Assembly (NCBI GenBank): GCA_902599335.1
Contig: CACKFA010000001.1
Coordinates: forward strand, 1 to 64,000
Direction: 5' to 3'
Length of the DNA: 64,000 bases
Origin: an uncultured Pelagibacteraceae bacterium
GTDB lineage: Bacteria; Pseudomonadota; Alphaproteobacteria; Pelagibacterales; Pelagibacteraceae
Below, piece after piece: positions 56,488 to 64,000 of this stretch. The notes beneath the pieces are model-generated. The model was not told the DNA's origin. It worked only from the letters and a program-made list of their open reading frames with translations, and made no database searches. Each line of letters begins with the position of its first letter. The first letter of the stretch is position 1. The translations under genes were made by a program, and so were the position numbers.

Positions 56488-56997
56488 ATGAGATTTTTAA
56501 TAATATTTATTTTTTTGATAACAAATGTTGTGGCTGAAGAACTACCTGGTATTAAAAATATTGTAATCCATAAAACACCAAAAACATATGATAATGTTAT
56601 TTTTTTAGACAAAAAAGATCAAAAAATTAATATCAATGAATATAATGGCAACTTATTGATATTGAATTTTTGGGCGGTCTGGTGTGAACCTTGCAAAGAA
56701 GAAATGCCATCTTTAGATAAACTCCAAGCTAATCCAGAATTGGATAAAATAAAAATTTTTGCAATTAATATTGGGAAAGAGACTTTAGACAAAGTTAATA
56801 AATTTTTTATAGATCTTAAAATTAAAAACTTCGAACCTTATTTTGATCCACCTACTACATTAGCAAAAACGTTTTCTTTAAGAGGTGTTCCTACAACAAT
56901 TCTAATTAATAAAGAAGGTCAAGAATTTGCTAGAATAATGGGTTCAATTGATTTTGAAGATAAAAATTTTATTAATTGGATAAAAAAATATAACTAA
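56488..56997 (+). CDS. TlpA-like thiol:disulfide oxidoreductase
   Basis: 169 residues. Signal peptide (FLIIFIFLITNVVA-EE), then a thioredoxin fold with LLILNFWAVWCEPCKEEMPSL (WCxxC redox pair) and the cis-Pro loop RGVPTTILI. Periplasmic reductant, in this group often serving cytochrome c or oxidase assembly. Shares a CTAA stop with the HIG1-type gene. Confidence 0.9.
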   Translation: MRFLIIFIFLITNVVAEELPGIKNIVIHKTPKTYDNVIFLDKKDQKININEYNGNLLILNFWAVWCEPCKEEMPSLDKLQANPELDKIKIFAINIGKETLDKVNKFFIDLKIKNFEPYFDPPTTLAKTFSLRGVPTTILINKEGQEFARIMGSIDFEDKNFINWIKKYN

Positions 56998-57197
56998 TTT
57001 TTAAAAAAATAAGCAAAGCCAACCAAAGCAATAATAGCAATAAACTGTAAAATAACTCTTAGCTGCATCAATTTATTTGAATATTTTTTACTAGCTTCTC
57101 CACCTTTAAAAAGAGTACCTATACCTAAAATTAAAACTATTCCAACAGCAATCAAAAGTGCTATTGATAAAACTTTTACAAATATTCCTGATATCAT
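56994..57197 (-). CDS. HIG1-type twin-transmembrane protein
   Basis: 67 residues, two membrane helices (about 5-28 and 45-65) joined by a short polar loop with NKLMQLRVILQ, a loose version of the HIG1 motif (Q/I)x3(R/H)xRx3Q. HIG1 proteins associate with cytochrome c oxidase in mitochondria and alphaproteobacteria. The motif is imperfect, so a generic twin-TM protein is the alternative. Confidence 0.7.
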   Translation of the reverse strand: MISGIFVKVLSIALLIAVGIVLILGIGTLFKGGEASKKYSNKLMQLRVILQFIAIIALVGFAYFFKN

Positions 57198-57248
57198 AAT
57201 TTTTTATTTTAGATTGTTTTTTGAAATAAAATACATAATTTATCAACT

Positions 57249-57899
57249 ATGACATTTTGCCTAGATTCAATAATAATTAAACCAGAAAATGGTGTTGAAA
57301 TTAAAAATGCAATTATTTTGCTTCATGGTTATGGAGGTGATGGAAAAGATATAAGTATGCTATCCTTAAACTGGAAAAGACATATGCCTAATACGGTTTT
57401 TATTTGTCCTAATGGTCATGAGCCATGCGCAATTAATCCCTCTGGTTATCAATGGTTTGATTTAACAAAGGAGGATTCTGATTACATTTTAGAGCAATCA
57501 ATTAAAGCCGAGGAAGTTTTAAAGAAATTTATTAATGAAATAAAACAAGAATTTAAGTTGTCAAATAATCAAATATGTTTATCAGGATTCAGTCAGGGAT
57601 GCATGATGTCTTTGAATGTTGGTCTTACACTTGAAGAAAAATTTTTATGTATAGTTGGTTTTTCTGGAAAGATAATAAATCAAACAGATTTAAAAAATAG
57701 AATCAAAAATAATACTGAAATATTACTTATTCATGGTGAAGCTGATCAAATTGTCTCATCAACACATTTACTAGAAGCAAAAGATTTTTTAATTAGAAAC
57801 AATGTTAAAGTTGATACATTGTTGATAAAAAATTGTGATCATCATATTCCTATTGAGGCATCAAGTACAGCTTTAAATTTTCTTTTAAAAAAACTTTAG
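57249..57899 (+). CDS. phospholipase/carboxylesterase, alpha/beta hydrolase
   Basis: 216 residues. AIILLHGYGGDGKDISML (oxyanion region), nucleophile elbow LSGFSQGCMMSL, HGEADQIVS with the Asp, and DHHIPIEA with the His complete the triad. Family members hydrolyse acyl esters, including lysophospholipids and short carboxylic esters; the substrate here is unknown. No signal peptide, so cytoplasmic. Confidence 0.88.
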   Translation: MTFCLDSIIIKPENGVEIKNAIILLHGYGGDGKDISMLSLNWKRHMPNTVFICPNGHEPCAINPSGYQWFDLTKEDSDYILEQSIKAEEVLKKFINEIKQEFKLSNNQICLSGFSQGCMMSLNVGLTLEEKFLCIVGFSGKIINQTDLKNRIKNNTEILLIHGEADQIVSSTHLLEAKDFLIRNNVKVDTLLIKNCDHHIPIEASSTALNFLLKKL

Positions 57900-57946
57900 C
57901 ATCTCTTATTATTGATAAAATTGTTTAACTAAGTTAAAATTAGTTG

Positions 57947-58516
57947 ATGAATAATTTTATTGAACAAAATGTTTCTTTAGAAAAGTGTCCAGCATTAGTA
58001 CTTAATGCGGACTATAGGCCATTAAGTTATTATCCTCTATCTTTATGGTCCTGGCAGGATACAGTTAAATCAGTTTTCCTTGATCGAGTTACTATTGTTA
58101 GTAATTACGATAGAATCATTAGAAGTCCATCATTTAACATGAAGCTACCAAGTGTGATAGCATTAAAAGATTATATTATTCCTCAAGCTAAACCAAGTTT
58201 TACTAGATTTAATGTATTTTTAAGAGATAAATTTTCTTGCCAGTATTGCGGAAGTAAAGATGAATTAACTTTTGACCATTTATTGCCAAGATCTAAAGGG
58301 GGAGAAACTAATTGGGATAATGTTGTGACAGCTTGTTCTGCATGCAATGTGAAAAAAGGTGGAAAACTATTAAAAAATTCAGGTATGAAGTTGCATCAGT
58401 ACCCTTATCGACCATCAACAGAGGATCTACACAAAAATGGTAAAAACTTTCCACCAAATTTTTTACATAAAAGTTGGGTAGATTATTTGTACTGGGATGT
58501 AGAATTAGAAAATTAA
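57947..58516 (+). CDS. HNH endonuclease family protein
   Basis: 189 residues from ATG 57947 (track uses the TTG just before). The N-terminal half has ALVLNADYRPLSYYPLSLWSWQDTV, and the HNH zinc-finger nuclease lies at about 98-150: CQYCGSKDELTFDHLLPRSKGG, then ACNVKKGGK. This stand-alone family is widespread in alphaproteobacterial chromosomes and is not tied to mobile elements. Its target is unknown. Confidence 0.9.
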   Translation: MNNFIEQNVSLEKCPALVLNADYRPLSYYPLSLWSWQDTVKSVFLDRVTIVSNYDRIIRSPSFNMKLPSVIALKDYIIPQAKPSFTRFNVFLRDKFSCQYCGSKDELTFDHLLPRSKGGETNWDNVVTACSACNVKKGGKLLKNSGMKLHQYPYRPSTEDLHKNGKNFPPNFLHKSWVDYLYWDVELEN

Positions 58517-58534
58517 TTTCTTGTCTCCAGACTT

Positions 58535-59701
58535 ATGGATATAAAATTATACAGGCCAGAAATAGATGGTTTGAGAGGGCTTGCAATTATTTTTATAATT
58601 TTATCTCATCTTGATAATACAATCTTTTCTAGTGGGGGTGTAAATATTTTTTTTGTTATAAGTGGATACCTGATATCAAATATATTTATTAATCAAAATT
58701 TAAATTTACGAAAATTTTATAAAACTAGATTTTTTAAATTATACCCATCAGTATTTATTAGTGCATCAATTTGTTTAATTTTTTTTGTGTTTATAGGTAA
58801 TTTAGAAAATTTCTTAACAATATTTAGATCATATATTTTTACAATTTTTGGAATTTTAAATATTTATCTATATAAAATAAATAACGTATATGGATTAGAA
58901 AATATTATAAATCCATTTTTACCAATTTGGGCATTTTGTGTAATATTACAATTTTATCTAATTTTTCCAATAATACTTAAATTAATTTACAAATTAAAAT
59001 TTAAATTTAATTTAGGAAATGATTTTGTAGTTTATTCTTTACTTTTTATCACGATTTTTTCATTTCTTACTTTTTTTATTTTTAGAGATAATTCTTATTT
59101 TAATTTTTATTCACCATTGTCAAGATTTTGGCAATTTTTTGCAGGTTCATTAGTTTTCTTTTTAATTAATTTTAAAAAAAAAGTTAATATAAATGGAATG
59201 AGCTTTGTAGCTTTGGTCTTAATTATAATATGGCAATTATTTTTACAAGATCTTTTATATTTTAGATACATTCAGATTTTACTTACAATAGCAACCGTTT
59301 TATTTTTATTAACAAACAACGGCAACTTTATAAATAAATTTTTATCAATTAAGTATTTTACATATATAGGCAAAGTTTCTTATCCTTTATATTTAATACA
59401 TATGCCAGTTATTTTTTTTATATATACATGGTTTGAGAACTATATTTTTCAGGTATCATTGTTTGCTCTTATTTTAATAACATTCACATTAATAAATTTA
59501 CGTAACTTTCAAATATTAAATTTAATCAATGAAAAAATATTTTTATATAGACAAATTATAATTACAAATATTTTTGTATTTTTTTTTATAATTGGGATTG
59601 TTTTTAACAATTCCAAAAATTTACTTTATTATGAAAAAAAAATAGAAAATTTTGTTTTTAATTTAAATTTAATTTATAAAAAAAATAATTCATTAATTTA
59701 A
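58535..59701 (+). CDS. OafA/YrhL-type membrane acyltransferase (acyltransferase_3), cut by an in-frame stop
   Basis: 388 residues. Starts YRPEIDGLRGLAIIFIILSHL with the catalytic His, then FFVISGYLISN and RFFKLYPSVFI (Arg motif), and about ten membrane helices. It transfers acyl groups to surface sugars such as O-antigen. The frame continues after one TAA (59699-59701) as GAT GAA AAT ATG into the SGNH ORF, so the two look like one 677-codon acyltransferase-SGNH protein interrupted by a single stop. Very AT-rich, with a flavour of accessory surface-glycan genes. Confidence 0.88.
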   Translation: MDIKLYRPEIDGLRGLAIIFIILSHLDNTIFSSGGVNIFFVISGYLISNIFINQNLNLRKFYKTRFFKLYPSVFISASICLIFFVFIGNLENFLTIFRSYIFTIFGILNIYLYKINNVYGLENIINPFLPIWAFCVILQFYLIFPIILKLIYKLKFKFNLGNDFVVYSLLFITIFSFLTFFIFRDNSYFNFYSPLSRFWQFFAGSLVFFLINFKKKVNINGMSFVALVLIIIWQLFLQDLLYFRYIQILLTIATVLFLLTNNGNFINKFLSIKYFTYIGKVSYPLYLIHMPVIFFIYTWFENYIFQVSLFALILITFTLINLRNFQILNLINEKIFLYRQIIITNIFVFFFIIGIVFNNSKNLLYYEKKIENFVFNLNLIYKKNNSLI

Positions 59702-59710
59702 GATGAAAAT

Positions 59711-60568
59711 ATGCAAGCTTATGACTTAATTGTTGGTAAAGATAAAAAAAAATGTTTTGATAGAAAAATGACAAATGCAGAAGAGTACTTATTAAACTGC
59801 AGTTTTTCAAATAATTTTAATGAAAAAAATTTTATACTTATTGGTAGTTCTCAAACTTCTTCATATGGATATTATTTAAAAAATAAACTCAAAAATTTTA
59901 ATTTTTATTATTTTTCAGCAGGTAGTTTAACTTATACAATTCCAAAAAAATTTTTAGAATACAAAAAAACTAATCCAAAAAAGTTTTTTTCAGATAAAAA
60001 TTTGGTAGTAGAAGTTTTTAAAAAAACCCTATTAGCAAGAGATATAATTCTCTCATCTGAGAAAGAAACTTATGTTTTAATTGGTGGTAGGTTCTCATTA
60101 ATTTTAAATAATTCTTATTTTAATAATCAAGAAAATGGAATTGAATTAAGAAAAGAACCTTCTTTAGTTATAGATAAAGAGATGCTTGACGAAAATTTTA
60201 GAGAAAATATTCAAGAAATAGCAAAAAAAAGTAATGTGAAAATAATACTTGTCTATCCCATTCCAGAAGTGGGATTTGATCCAAAAATCAGATTAAAGAA
60301 ATATAAATTTTTTTCAGGCAACCTTACAGATACATCCTATGAAGTCTATAAACAAAGAAATAAAAAAACATTTGAATTTTTAGACAGCATTGAAGGAGAA
60401 AATATATTGAGAGTATATCCTCATAAAAAGTTCTGTAATACTTATGTAAAAAAAAGATGTATAACGCATTCTGAAAATTTTATTTTTTATAGTGATAGTT
60501 TTCACCTTTCAAAAAAAGGATCGGAACTTGTGAGTGAATTTATTTTAGACGAATTAAAAATAAACTAG
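59711..60568 (+). CDS. SGNH-domain C-terminal half of the split acyltransferase
   Basis: 285 residues, same frame as the upstream acyltransferase ORF. FILIGSSQTSSYGYYLK corresponds to block I (usually GDSH) and SDSFHLSKKGSELVSEF to block V with DxxH. FCNTYVKKRCITH before it gives a typical disulfide pair, which implies a periplasmic location. As a separate protein it has no signal peptide, so it would stay in the cytosol. Either the pair is a disrupted gene, or expression depends on readthrough. The GSSQ in block I is degenerate; Asp and His are replaced. Confidence 0.75.
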   Translation: MQAYDLIVGKDKKKCFDRKMTNAEEYLLNCSFSNNFNEKNFILIGSSQTSSYGYYLKNKLKNFNFYYFSAGSLTYTIPKKFLEYKKTNPKKFFSDKNLVVEVFKKTLLARDIILSSEKETYVLIGGRFSLILNNSYFNNQENGIELRKEPSLVIDKEMLDENFRENIQEIAKKSNVKIILVYPIPEVGFDPKIRLKKYKFFSGNLTDTSYEVYKQRNKKTFEFLDSIEGENILRVYPHKKFCNTYVKKRCITHSENFIFYSDSFHLSKKGSELVSEFILDELKIN

Positions 60569-61098
60569 TATTTTTCAGAAACTTTTATTGCAATTTTTGA
60601 TCCTGTTTTAATTAATTTATCTAATAAGAAATAGGGACCTTTTTTTGTTGCACCTTTTTCATAAGCAATATCTTTATGATTTAGTTCATCTTCTCTAAAT
60701 TTAGTTATTTTTTTTTTTAGTTTTACTTCATTTTTATCAAGTTGTTTTATTTGATTTAGGTAATGTTCATCAATAACTTCCTCTACTGAGGCTGTGCACA
60801 GCATAGCAGCTTTCTTTCCAAGCAAAGTTGAACCAAAACCCAATCCCACACCTAATAAATCCCACAATGGTAAAAATTTTGTCGGCTTTATGTTTCTTTT
60901 TTTAATTTCTTCTTCAAAAAAATCAGAATGTTCTTTTTCATGAACTTTCATCTCTTCAATTGTTTTTTTTAAAGCATCATCTTTGACTAACGTGTCTAGT
61001 GCAAGTAACTGTCCTTCATAAATTTTAACTGCACCTCGCTCTCCTGCATGATCAACTCTAATAAATTCTTCTATTTTTTTCTTACTAATTTTTGTCAT
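60565..61098 (-). CDS. coq7: demethoxyubiquinone hydroxylase (Coq7/UbiF-type)
   Basis: 177 residues. Diiron carboxylate protein with RVDHAGERGAVKIYEGQ, VHEKEHSDFFEEEI, ASVEEVIDEHYLNQI and REDELNHKDIA providing the Glu/His ligands. Late ring hydroxylation of ubiquinone. Its start overlaps dsbB by 14 bp; dsbB-coq7 adjacency is common in alphaproteobacteria. Shares a CTAG stop with the SGNH ORF. Confidence 0.94.
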   Translation of the reverse strand: MTKISKKKIEEFIRVDHAGERGAVKIYEGQLLALDTLVKDDALKKTIEEMKVHEKEHSDFFEEEIKKRNIKPTKFLPLWDLLGVGLGFGSTLLGKKAAMLCTASVEEVIDEHYLNQIKQLDKNEVKLKKKITKFREDELNHKDIAYEKGATKKGPYFLLDKLIKTGSKIAIKVSEKY

Positions 61099-61567
61099 AA
61101 TTTAAATAAGCTTTTGCTGTAAAATAAATAATTAAAATTGATATTATAATATTGTAAATTGTAAGAGATAGTCCTAAAATTTTAAATGTAACATCTTTGC
61201 AACTTACATTTTTTTCTTGTAATTGTTTTAAAATGTCTTCTTTTGATAACAGATTGGACCCATTTTTTAAATCACAAACCAAAGACTCCTCTATAAAACC
61301 TTGCTCAATACCCAAATGATATAAAGATAAAATAGTAGCTGCTAAAAAAATTAAAATTAGAGAAAAAATGAAATATTTTTCAAGATGAATAAATTTATAA
61401 TTTAATAAAATAATTATTAATGCTAACAGGTATGGAATTCTTTCCAGTATACATAAGTTACAAGGTTGATGACCTAAAACATATTCAATAAAAAATGCTG
61501 AAGATAAAGCAATAATGCAAATTAAAAAAATTAACTTTAATGTTATTGTTTTATTAATCTCAACCAT
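61085..61567 (-). CDS. dsbB: disulfide bond formation protein B
   Basis: 160 residues, four membrane helices. The first periplasmic redox pair is CNLC (PCNLCILERIPY) and the second is Cys in SLVCDLKNG and NVSCKDV. Passes electrons from DsbA to ubiquinone, the product of the coq7/ubiE/ubiB genes nearby. Overlaps the DedA gene by 8 bp. Confidence 0.9.
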   Translation of the reverse strand: MVEINKTITLKLIFLICIIALSSAFFIEYVLGHQPCNLCILERIPYLLALIIILLNYKFIHLEKYFIFSLILIFLAATILSLYHLGIEQGFIEESLVCDLKNGSNLLSKEDILKQLQEKNVSCKDVTFKILGLSLTIYNIIISILIIYFTAKAYLNYDKN

Positions 61568-62165
61568 TAAATTTAAAAATTAAATATATTATAACTGATA
61601 TTATAACTATAATTATTCCAATTATGGTGAACCATTTTGATCCATGTTTTTCCATGTACTCTGTAAATAATTCTCCAAATCTATAAGATAAATAGGCAAC
61701 TATAAAAAATCTCAGGCTTCTTGAAATTAAACTAACAATTATAAAAATAGGGAGATTAAAAGCAATTAAACCACTTGAAATCGTAAAAGCTTTATAAGGT
61801 AATGGAGTAAAGCCAGCTAAAAAAAGAATACTCAGCCATGTGAGGAATCCACTACCTTGAGACATGCTTAATTTTAAATTTTCAACCTTATCTTGATAAC
61901 CATAAAATTCGATTAAATACATTGCTAAATCAAAAAATAAATAACCTATCAAATATCCAAAGATTCCTCCAAGAACTGAAAATATTGATGCTATTAAAAA
62001 TATTTTCAGATATTCTTTTTTTTTAGCAATAACCATTGGGATTATCATTGCATCTGGAGGTATAGGAAAAAAAGAACTTTCTATAAAAGATACAAGCCCT
62101 AAATAAAAATTTGAACTTTTATGTGCGGCTAATTCTAAACATTTTTTGTAAAGTGTTTGAAACAT
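61560..62165 (-). CDS. DedA-family (YqaA-like) membrane protein
   Basis: 201 residues, SNARE-associated/VTT domain: SFIESSFFPIPPDAMIIPM, GGIFGYLIGYLFF and LFLAGFTPLPYKAFTISSGL are characteristic. About five membrane helices. DedA proteins act in lipid-carrier (undecaprenyl phosphate or phospholipid) recycling. Likely first gene of a DedA-dsbB-coq7 operon. Confidence 0.9.
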   Translation of the reverse strand: MFQTLYKKCLELAAHKSSNFYLGLVSFIESSFFPIPPDAMIIPMVIAKKKEYLKIFLIASIFSVLGGIFGYLIGYLFFDLAMYLIEFYGYQDKVENLKLSMSQGSGFLTWLSILFLAGFTPLPYKAFTISSGLIAFNLPIFIIVSLISRSLRFFIVAYLSYRFGELFTEYMEKHGSKWFTIIGIIIVIISVIIYLIFKFNG

Positions 62166-62227
62166 TTTTTGGTTTTAATATAAATTTAGTTCTTATACTA
62201 TTTAAATATAATTTAATTGAATACCTA

Positions 62228-62312
62228 GGGCGAATGGCGGAACTGGTAGACGCGCACGACTCAAAATCGTGTTTCGTAAGAAGTGAGAGTTCGATTCTCT
62301 CTTCGCCCACCA
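62228..62312 (+). tRNA. tRNA-Leu (anticodon CAA)
   Basis: Acceptor GGGCGAA pairs with TTCGCCC, followed by discriminator A and an encoded CCA. Anticodon stem CACGA/TCGTG with loop CTCAAAA gives anticodon CAA (62262-62264). A long variable arm and the T loop GTTCGATTC are present, as expected for a class II leucine tRNA. 85 bases. It reads UUG codons. Confidence 0.95.
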
Positions 62313-62319
62313 AGTAACT

Positions 62320-64000
62320 ATGAATTTAAATAATTTAAATAATTTGATCGAATTATTTGTCAATCAAGCAAATAAACAAAATAAAAAAGATATTTTTTTA
62401 GAATGGCTAAACCCAAGCAATAAAAAAACATATACATGGGAACAAACTGAAAAGAATATTTTAAAATTATCAAAAGTTATTAAAGAAAATATAAATGAAG
62501 GTGATAGATGTCTATTAGTTTCGGAGAATAGACCAGAGTGGTTTGTTTCTGATTTAGCTATTATGGTAGCTGGTGGAATTACAGTTCCAGCATACACAAC
62601 TTATACAGAAGATGATTACAAGTACTTGATAGAAGATTGTGAGCCTAGCTTAGTTGTTGTTTCAAATAATGAAATGTTAAAAAAACTAAATAATTCAATT
62701 AACGAAAAAGACTTTATCAAAAAAGTTATTACTTTGGATGAAAAAACCAAGGTAACAAATAGTTTAAATATAATTAACAAAGAAAAATATTTAGATTTTA
62801 ATTTAATTATAAATAATAATTTATTAACAGAAGATAAAATTGAAAATAACAAATTAAAAAGAAATTCTCCAGCATGTATTATTTATACTTCTGGAACTGG
62901 AGGTAATCCAAAAGGAGTAATTTTAAGTCATGGTGGAATTTTAAATAATCTCGTAGGAGCATGTGAAATTATGAAACCATTGTTTAATTCAAGACCAGTA
63001 TTTTTAACTTGGCTTCCTCTTTCACACTCTTATGAGCATTGTGTTCAATTTGCACAGATAGCTGTAGGAGCAAAAGTATTCTATGCAGAAAAAATAGAAA
63101 AACTTTTAGAAAATATATCTGAGGCAAAACCCACAATTATGACAGCAGTTCCAAGGTTCTACCAAAACCTTTACAACAAAATAAACATGAATTTAAAAAA
63201 GCAGACAGGTTTTAAAGCAAAATTGATTGAAGCAACCCTTCGTTTGGGAAGAAAAAAATTATTAAATCAAAAAATGACATTTTCTGAAAAATTACTCAAT
63301 TTTATAGTTGATAAATTAGTAAGAAAAAAAATAAAAAAACAGTTCGGTGGAAACTTGAAAGCTTTCGTTTCAGGTGGTGGGGCACTAGACAAAGAAATAG
63401 GAGAATTTTTGAATTCTGTAGGGCTACCTACTCTTCAGGGTTATGGTTTAACAGAAACATCACCGGTGGTAAGTTGTAATCCAATACATAAAATTAAAGT
63501 GGAAACTGTAGGACCTCCATTTCAAGGTAATGAAGTCAAAATTGCTGAGGATGGAGAAATTTTAGTTAAAGGTGAAAATGTAATGTTGGGATATTGGAAC
63601 AAAAAAGAAGAAACTGAGAAAGTAATTATAAATGGATGGTTACATACAGGTGATATTGGAGAGATAGATCCAAATGATGGTTATTTAAAAATTACTGATA
63701 GAAAAAAAGATATCATAGTAAGTGCTGGTGGAGATAACATTTCACCTGCTAAAATTGAAAATATGATTACGAATGAACCAGAGATAGATCAATGTATGGT
63801 TTATGGTGATAAAAAAAATTACTTAGTTGCTTTAATTGTTCCTAATAAAGATTTTTTAAATGAAAAAGAAAAAATAAATAAAGTAATTGAAAAAATAAAT
63901 AAAAAACTAACTTTATTAGAAAAGATAAAAAAAATTCAATTAATAGATGAAAATTTTTCTATTGAAAATGGTTTAATGACGCCAACAATGAAAGTAAAAA
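62320..64000 (+). CDS. AMP-dependent long-chain acyl-CoA synthetase (partial, runs off window)
   Basis: At least 560 codons from ATG 62320, open at the right edge and so absent from the track. ACIIYTSGTGGNPKGVILSH is the AMP/P-loop motif, LQGYGLTETSPVVS and WLHTGDIGEIDPNDGYLKITDRKKDII complete the ANL-family pattern. It activates fatty acids to acyl-CoA. Starts 8 bp after the tRNA-Leu 3' end, so little room exists for its own promoter; it may be made from the tRNA transcript or a promoter within it. Confidence 0.92.
   Translation, partial: MNLNNLNNLIELFVNQANKQNKKDIFLEWLNPSNKKTYTWEQTEKNILKLSKVIKENINEGDRCLLVSENRPEWFVSDLAIMVAGGITVPAYTTYTEDDYKYLIEDCEPSLVVVSNNEMLKKLNNSINEKDFIKKVITLDEKTKVTNSLNIINKEKYLDFNLIINNNLLTEDKIENNKLKRNSPACIIYTSGTGGNPKGVILSHGGILNNLVGACEIMKPLFNSRPVFLTWLPLSHSYEHCVQFAQIAVGAKVFYAEKIEKLLENISEAKPTIMTAVPRFYQNLYNKINMNLKKQTGFKAKLIEATLRLGRKKLLNQKMTFSEKLLNFIVDKLVRKKIKKQFGGNLKAFVSGGGALDKEIGEFLNSVGLPTLQGYGLTETSPVVSCNPIHKIKVETVGPPFQGNEVKIAEDGEILVKGENVMLGYWNKKEETEKVIINGWLHTGDIGEIDPNDGYLKITDRKKDIIVSAGGDNISPAKIENMITNEPEIDQCMVYGDKKNYLVALIVPNKDFLNEKEKINKVIEKINKKLTLLEKIKKIQLIDENFSIENGLMTPTMKVK

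Noticed and set aside
57947-58516. HNH protein as a mobile-element or homing endonuclease remnant
   Set aside because: Stand-alone chromosomal family with no intron, intein, repeats or phage genes nearby.
62111-62317. Two ORFs (plus and minus) across the tRNA-Leu
   Set aside because: Their only conserved-looking part (MAELVDAHDSKSCFVRSE) is the well-known artefact of translating a leucine tRNA.
62364-62852. Minus-strand ORFs of 77 and 78 residues
   Set aside because: Antisense to the acyl-CoA ligase, which is open and carries its motifs through this region.
1-64000. CRISPR arrays, IS elements, prophage, toxin-antitoxin or restriction systems
   Set aside because: No regularly spaced repeats, transposase, integrase, phage structural genes or defence-gene motifs were seen.

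Overview
The window looks like a chromosomal segment of a SAR11-clade alphaproteobacterium (Candidatus Pelagibacter or a close relative). The reasons are the very AT-rich sequence with long A/T runs, tiny or overlapping gene junctions, and alphaproteobacterial gene orders (grpE-dnaK-dnaJ-dapB-nth, tsaB-fur-miaB-phoH-ybeY-lnt-metK, nusA-infB-rbfA-rpsO-pnp, irr next to fabA-fabB-fabI, mutM next to ubiE-ubiB-coaBC-dut, rpsT-dnaA-dnaN, tlpA next to argH-lptM-lysA). No phage, IS element, CRISPR array or rRNA was seen. The only RNA gene found is one tRNA-Leu(CAA). The assignment rests on gene order and protein recognition by eye; no database was searched.

Layout. 1-2.5 kb: leuS (cut by the window edge) and a DUF3576 lipoprotein. 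2.6-3.7 kb: a strongly translated porin with a hairpin in its leader and a terminator behind it. 3.7-8.4 kb: ThiE-like, YggS, L,D-transpeptidase, a receiver-less winged-helix regulator, a 39-codon ArfA-like gene, adenosine-kinase-like PfkB, nth and dapB. 8.5-13.7 kb: a frameshifted FkbM methyltransferase downstream of dnaJ, dnaK (with a good RpoH-type promoter) and grpE, then divergent rdgB. 13.7-16.4 kb: the LpoA-like / rsmI / DolP envelope block. 16.4-21.8 kb: maeB, murJ, trpS, Nfu. 21.8-30.8 kb: Bax-like glucosaminidase, polysaccharide deacetylase, an internally shortened tsaB, fur, a 2OG oxygenase, miaB, phoH, ybeY, lnt, metK. 30.8-37.5 kb: the transcription/translation/RNA-decay operon nusA-infB-rbfA-rpsO-pnp, with a terminator-like hairpin in the nusA leader and a purine-only repeat tract before pnp.

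37.5-43.9 kb: a second FkbM gene, fabI-fabB-fabA, and a divergent iron/peroxide block: irr, a rubrerythrin without rubredoxin domain, a CCG-type Fe-S protein and DUF3501. Two palindromes resembling the Irr iron control element lie in front of irr and of the rubrerythrin gene; I consider this the most interesting regulatory observation here. 43.9-49.9 kb: SH3 protein, MoeB/ThiF-like, dut, coaBC, ubiB, ubiE and divergent mutM. 49.9-53 kb: rpsT, a 312-bp gene-free AT-rich repeat region that may hold the origin or dnaA control sites, dnaA, dnaN. 53-57.2 kb: plsC, lysA, a 43-residue LptM-like lipoprotein, argH, TlpA, HIG1-type protein. 57.2-64 kb: carboxylesterase, HNH protein, an acyltransferase/SGNH pair split by one in-frame stop codon, coq7, dsbB, DedA, tRNA-Leu and the start of an AMP-dependent acyl-CoA ligase.

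The genes are nearly all core housekeeping functions. The departures from the standard blocks are what stand out: two FkbM genes placed in core operons (one frameshifted in A-runs), a split surface-sugar acyltransferase, a TsaB lacking its middle, and local absence of rimI, corC, rimP and truB from their usual places. Six of eleven convergent gene pairs overlap by exactly four bases, sharing their stop codons.
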